From positions 310,001 to 374,000 of the forward strand of contig NW_026516234.1 in NCBI RefSeq assembly GCF_025602895.1: a stretch of DNA of 64,000 nucleotides, read 5' to 3'. Below are positions 59,744-64,000 of this stretch, piece by piece (positions within the stretch are counted from its first letter, which is position 1; every line of letters begins with the position of its first letter). The notes beneath the pieces are model-generated. The model had not been told where the DNA came from and did not search any database. It saw only the letters and a program-made list of their open reading frames with translations. Source of the DNA: Polychytrium aggregatum. Taxonomy: Eukaryota; Chytridiomycota; Chytridiomycetes; Polychytriales. The position numbers and the translations under genes were made by a program.

Positions 59744-62613
59744 ATGACCCAGTCGCCCCGGAGCTCGACCTCTGCATTGCCCATCGGCACCCCTCCCGTC
59801 TCGCCCATTTTCAGTCCGAATATTGTCGAAATCTCGCATCCCGTTCCCTTCTGCTATCCCCCGGCCCAGAGTCTGGTTCAGACGGGGTCGTCGCCCGTGC
59901 TTCGGAACGACAGCGAGTCCAATCCTACAGACACCGCCAACGCTCGGCTAAATTCAGCCTCCATCCCTCCCACCACGATTACCATCGGGACCATCCCCAT
60001 CTCAAGGGTGCATTCCGCCATCGTCTCGCCATACGCACCTCCACAAAACTTTTCAAACCTCACACACTCGTCCAACCCCACCGGGCATTCCGCCCATCCA
60101 GAGGCAGCAGATAAGGTCCAGCCCGATGTTTCTTCCAGCACCGGCACCACGCTTGCATCCAATTCCTCGTCACAGCACCGTCTCTCGGACGAAGCCTCCA
60201 TCAAGGCGCGCGACGGAATGGACGACACACACAGAGCCCCTCTTGAAGCTTCCGCCGAGCCCCACATCGAAGCCAACGACGGAGCCACCATCAGAACAAA
60301 CGAAGGCGTCGCCACCACATCCTCAAGCATCCATTCTGGCGACTCACAAGAGTATCTGTCGAATCAGGGCCAAATGGCTGCCATTTCCAGGGCGTTTGCG
60401 TCTCAAACGCCCCAACACACTGCCGCGCTTCTAACTCAAGTTTCGCAAAGCATCACTACTCCACCCCACGGTGTCCCAGCCACCTTAGAGGTCGAGTCCG
60501 AAGCGGCAACTGAGACGTCGTCTCTGCTGCGGGGCGCTCTCTCCACCGCTCCATCCGACAGACACGTTCCCACACACACATGCAGCTGCCAGCACCTCGA
60601 CGATACCGCCTGCGTCGACCGAGTCTTCAACATGACCATCGAGTCGCTCTATGACGCCATTTTCTGCCAGGGCGGCTCGAGTGTCGTCCACAAGGCCATC
60701 ACCATGAACAGCGGCACCGACATTGTCTTTGGGAACTGGGAGTCCATCAGCAGCAGCGGCTCAAATCCATCCTCCATCAACCTCAGTCGTCGAGTACAGT
60801 ACAAGTATGATGGTCACATCGCCATGCGTAAGTATTCTTGGCTCGTGGCTGCTACTTGCTCATTGTATCGGGCTTTCGTTGAATCATTTGGTAGGATGAT
60901 AGGGGCCCCATAAGTGCTGCAGTGCCGACAGTCTTGCGGGGTCAAGTCCCACTTTCTTCTTTGGTCCGGCTACTCACCAAAATTAATGTTGCCAGCGCTA
61001 ATTGGCCCCATCAAAACGGCCTACATCGAGGACCAGACCATCATCGATGCCAACCCGTGGTATGCATGGTGTCTCCGTCGCATCGCCTGTCTGGAGCCCT
61101 TTGGCCACAACCAACTACAGACCGCTGCTGTGCACGCCGTCCTCATCAACACCGCTGCTGACTCTCTCCGCACATATGCAATCTCTCGATGCTCCTTTGG
61201 TCTCCCAGGGTGCGCACTGTTGAGTGCACCAACAAATGTCCCCACGCTCCTTATGGCCACTCAAACTGTGTGGTGTCTCGCTACTGCATTACCCATGAAG
61301 ATGGCGGTACGGCTCGCCTGAAGGTCCATGCAAGAGTCGAGTTTACACGAAGCTTGTTGCTTGCAGGTACTACCACTGACTCCACCCCATCATCTGCTGA
61401 TCTGTCAAACGGACTTTCGGACACCTATTCGTGCCGCTCTTTTCATCTGTCTGCACCGATGGCGGACAGTAACCGATGGATATCTGCCCATCCGTTCATC
61501 TGTCCATCTGTCCATCCGTTCATCCTTTCATCCGTTCACCCGTACTTCTATCTCAACAAACCTACGCACGATGTCTTGTGATTTACACAGACCTTATTCG
61601 GCGCGAGTCGATCGACCACTTCCAAAAGTACATTGCAAATCTGTGCACTCTCCTTGACGGCCTTGCAAGTACCTACGGAGCCGACATTCCATCGCGCGTT
61701 TTCATGGTATGCTGTCGGCTGTCTCGCTGAGTAATAGTTGTGCTCTCGATCCGACCACTCATGCTTTCGTTCCTCACAGATTCCCCCGAGCGCACAGCAA
61801 CGCACACCTTCGCTCCGTCGGCCCTTGAGTATGGCCATGCGGCGGCGGACTACTCTAGGCCAAACACCGCCCTCGCGGATGTCAACGTACTTCCAGCCCG
61901 GCAGCGTTATGGCCGATGCTGCGAGCAGTGGCTCTATGGCAAGGCCGCCGCGACGACCACCGCCGTCTCCGCCGGCTTCCGACTCAATTGCCCAGCCCAA
62001 TCCACATCCCGCCGCCCTCGGAGTCAATCCCACCGCCACGACCACTCCGACCATCGTGCGCTACGACGTCTTCCTGGTTCCAGGCCAGTGGCCCACGACT
62101 CAGAGTCGCAATCAGCTGTTTCACCACTACGCCCGCATCGGCTTCCAGAGAATCAACGGCCGCTTCGAGCTGCTTCTCTACTTGATGCACATCTTGATGG
62201 TTGGCATCGCCGTCTCCGGAGTAACCGAGCTCGAGCTCCTGGGGATGCTCTATTCGCTTGGAGTACAGATTGGGGACATCGTTGTTCGAGGCACCACGAG
62301 GAGCACATCCTCTCCGTCCGCTCCTCCGTCCTCCTCTGTGCCTCCAGTCGTTATTCCCAACCCCATGATCGTCGACGGACAGCCCCCAATCGTCATCAGC
62401 ATCGAGGATGTATTTCGGAGACTCCTTCCGGAGATCTACCGCACTCGCTCTGCGGCAATCCAGCAGGAGTTCATCCCCTCTCCCCAGAGCTTTGTTGCCC
62501 CCGGCAACGCAGCACCAACAGCCCCTCCCAGCAGAGGCTTCGATGGCAATGCCATCATGCTGATTGTTGCCGTGCTGGTCTTTGTCTTGATCAAAAGAGC
62601 GACTACTCGATAG
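59744..62613 (+). CDS. VASt-domain protein with C-terminal anchor (putative sterol transfer)
   Basis: Five exons (59744-60827, 60996-61059, 61209-61366, 61591-61706, 61780-62613) give 751 residues from the first in-frame ATG. The frame is open for another 230 nt upstream, so an N-terminal extension from a further exon is possible. Residues 1-270 are Ser/Thr/Pro-rich. A VASt (StART-like) domain follows, about 288-470: VFNMTIESLYDAIFCQGG, DIVFGNWES, RRVQYKYDGHIAM, PLIGPIKTAYIEDQTIID, CITHEDGGTARLKVHARVEF and IRRESIDHFQKYIANL. A Pro-rich linker and a hydrophobic region (LLLYLMHILMVGIAVSGV) come next, and a terminal helix (AIMLIVAVLVFVLIK) acts as a tail anchor. Lam/Ysp proteins move sterol between ER and plasma membrane using such a domain. 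Their GRAM domain is not seen here. Confidence 0.85.
61478..61545. repeat. CATC/CGTT simple repeat in VASt gene intron
   Basis: Degenerate CCGTTCATCTGTCCAT units between exons 3 and 4. Confidence 0.7.
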
Positions 62614-63393
62614 TCCCAGCCTCATTGCTCAGAGCCTGCCTCTGCAGCTGTCCCCAAGACTCATCCAGCCGTGTTCCGCAACGGAGCCTGGACATTCTTC
62701 GTCTCCTGATCTGTCCGGTCTCAAATCCACAAATTTACTTGTTACCTGCCCTCTGCTTTCTCCTCCTCCCCCCCTTCCACAAATGCACGGTGTCTCGTTC
62801 GTCCGCATCCATACGCCTGTGCGGGTGTGTTTCTGATGTCACCGACTCCACTCTCTTTCGAGTCTCGCTTGCTCCATTTCCGTTTGATTACTTTTCCTAT
62901 ACATACATATTGCCATCCCACTCCTCAGAACAAGTATCTGTGATCCCGGCGTTGGCCACCATCAATACATGCATTCGTCGCACTTGCTTCTTCGCGACAC
63001 CAAGCCTGTCACCTGGCTCGTTTTGCAATCTGAATCCATGCAGCATTCGCATTGCTGCGCCAGCTGTTTCTTGATCGCTGTCGAGCGGCTACACGGCCCA
63101 ATTCATGTTCGACACTTCCACCAGCTGCATACTCTCCACATGCCGCCAGGTTCGCCGCTGCATCCGCTCCGTTTCCCACAGAGGCCGGCAATGACTTGGC
63201 GCGAATGAATTTCATTTGGTGCAGTCACGTGCACCGGCCGTTTCCTGACCGCCGCTCGCCGCCCTCGAATCGACAAGCACACCAGGCCCGTCAACAGATC
63301 CGTTTCTTGCCCCGGTCTTGTCTCATCTGCTCCCGCCCTCCCCCCCTTTCCCCGCTGGGCCTGCCGCTCCACCTCATCCGAGAGCACTGGGCC
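62614..63393. other. Intergenic
   Basis: 3' flank of the VASt gene and upstream region of the last gene. Nothing else recognised. Confidence 0.4.
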
Positions 63394-63655
63394 ATGTCGT
63401 ACCACAACCATGGCGGTGGATACTCCTCAGGGACGAGTGCCAACGCCATCCCCGTCGTCCCTCGGCGCCGCAATTTCGCTCAGAGCCAGTCCGACGACGG
63501 ACCAGCCCCGTCTCCAAGCGATCACCACCACCCGTCCTACGGCGACAGCCAGCGCTCCGACAGTCCTGTGAGGAGCTATCACAGCCAGAGCACGCACGAT
63601 CGGCCAGAGCCGCATGCTGATTCTACTTCGAGTAGAGGACACGATCAAGATGAAG
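63394..63655 (+). CDS. First exon of an unidentified gene running past the window edge
   Basis: The ATG at 63394 opens an 87-codon exon ending at a GT donor (GATGAAG|GTACGG) at 63656. The product so far is hydrophilic and disordered: MSYHNHGGGYSSGTSANAIP, RRRNFAQSQSDDGP, His/Ser-rich segments and GHDQDEG. The sequence after the donor has no coding character and contains a minisatellite, so an intron is likely; the next exon lies outside. Function not recognisable. Confidence 0.6.
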
Positions 63656-64000
63656 GTACGGATCGTATCGATCCCGAGAGATCTGGGCGAAAGCTGCAGG
63701 GAGGGAGGGACGGATGGAGGGAGGGAGGGACGGATGGAGAGAGGGAGGGACGGATGGAGAGAGGGAGGGACGGATGGAGGGAGGGAGGAGGTGGGCCGAT
63801 AGATAGCGGGCATGTTCGTCGGCTGGCTGGGCGACTGGGCTGCCTGGGCTCTGCCACGGTAGATGGCTATCGGGAGCAGAGAAAATGATCTCGTTTCTCG
63901 CCCTTTTGATCTCCCCCCATTGCATTCGGCGCTCCTTGTGTTTCTCTGGGGTTCACTTTCCTCTTTTATGCTATTGCTCTTTTGATCGGCTTTCTCATCG
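63656..64000. repeat. Intron-like sequence with minisatellite of about 20 bp
   Basis: Four to five units of about 20 bp built on GAGGGACGGATGGAG occupy 63700-63790. The rest to the window edge shows no gene. Confidence 0.8.

Overview
The window reads as nuclear DNA of an early-diverging fungus, most likely a chytrid (inference). The reasons are: GC-rich, intron-dense genes with short GT-AG introns; fungal-type GATA fingers (C-x2-C-x17-C-x2-C); a canonical SRP9 instead of the divergent SRP21 of yeasts; a class C GPCR-like receptor with an extracellular periplasmic-binding-type domain; and two decayed fragments that look like the C-terminal part of a Fanzor/TnpB nuclease. Gene models were built by hand by joining exons at splice sites and checking that reading phase closes. 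No tool, alignment or database was used.

Layout: 1-0.9 kb, Fanzor-like remnant. 1.2-6.8 kb (+), class C GPCR-like receptor. 7.0-8.5 kb (-), ribosomal protein eL24 with a 7-nt micro-exon. 8.8-11.2 kb (+), ADCK2-type UbiB kinase-like protein. 12.0-15.8 kb (+), two tandem paralogues of an unrecognised seven-helix membrane protein. 16.2 kb, second, deleted Fanzor-like remnant. 16.7-17.8 kb (+), mitoribosomal mS41. 18.2-19.3 kb (-), COX6B/COX12. 19.9-22.2 kb (-), two tandem Mpv17/PMP22 paralogues. 22.5-24.1 kb (-), nucleoside hydrolase. 24.1-29.4 kb, a stretch with no recognised gene, carrying a dispersed 16-bp motif array and a 22-bp satellite.

29.4-31.4 kb (+), thioredoxin reductase. 32.7-33.9 kb (-), low-complexity protein of unknown function. 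35.7-37.3 kb (+), SRP9. 38.4-40.1 kb (-), unrecognised polytopic membrane protein with a GC-AG intron. 41.4-44.4 kb (+), zuotin/DNAJC2. 44.9-50.1 kb (+), an 18-exon secreted alpha/beta-hydrolase. 50.9 kb, long ATGG microsatellite. 52.7-53.3 kb and 55.7-57.0 kb (+), two GATA-factor genes. 59.7-62.6 kb (+), VASt-domain putative sterol-transfer protein. 63.4 kb to the edge (+), 5' end of an unidentified gene.

The genes do not form one pathway. Several are housekeeping: translation (eL24, mS41, SRP9, zuotin), respiration and mitochondria (COX6B, ADCK2-like, Mpv17-like), redox (TrxR) and purine/pyrimidine salvage. The accessory character comes from the receptor, the duplicated membrane proteins, the secreted hydrolase and many minisatellites, most of which lie in introns or intergenic DNA.
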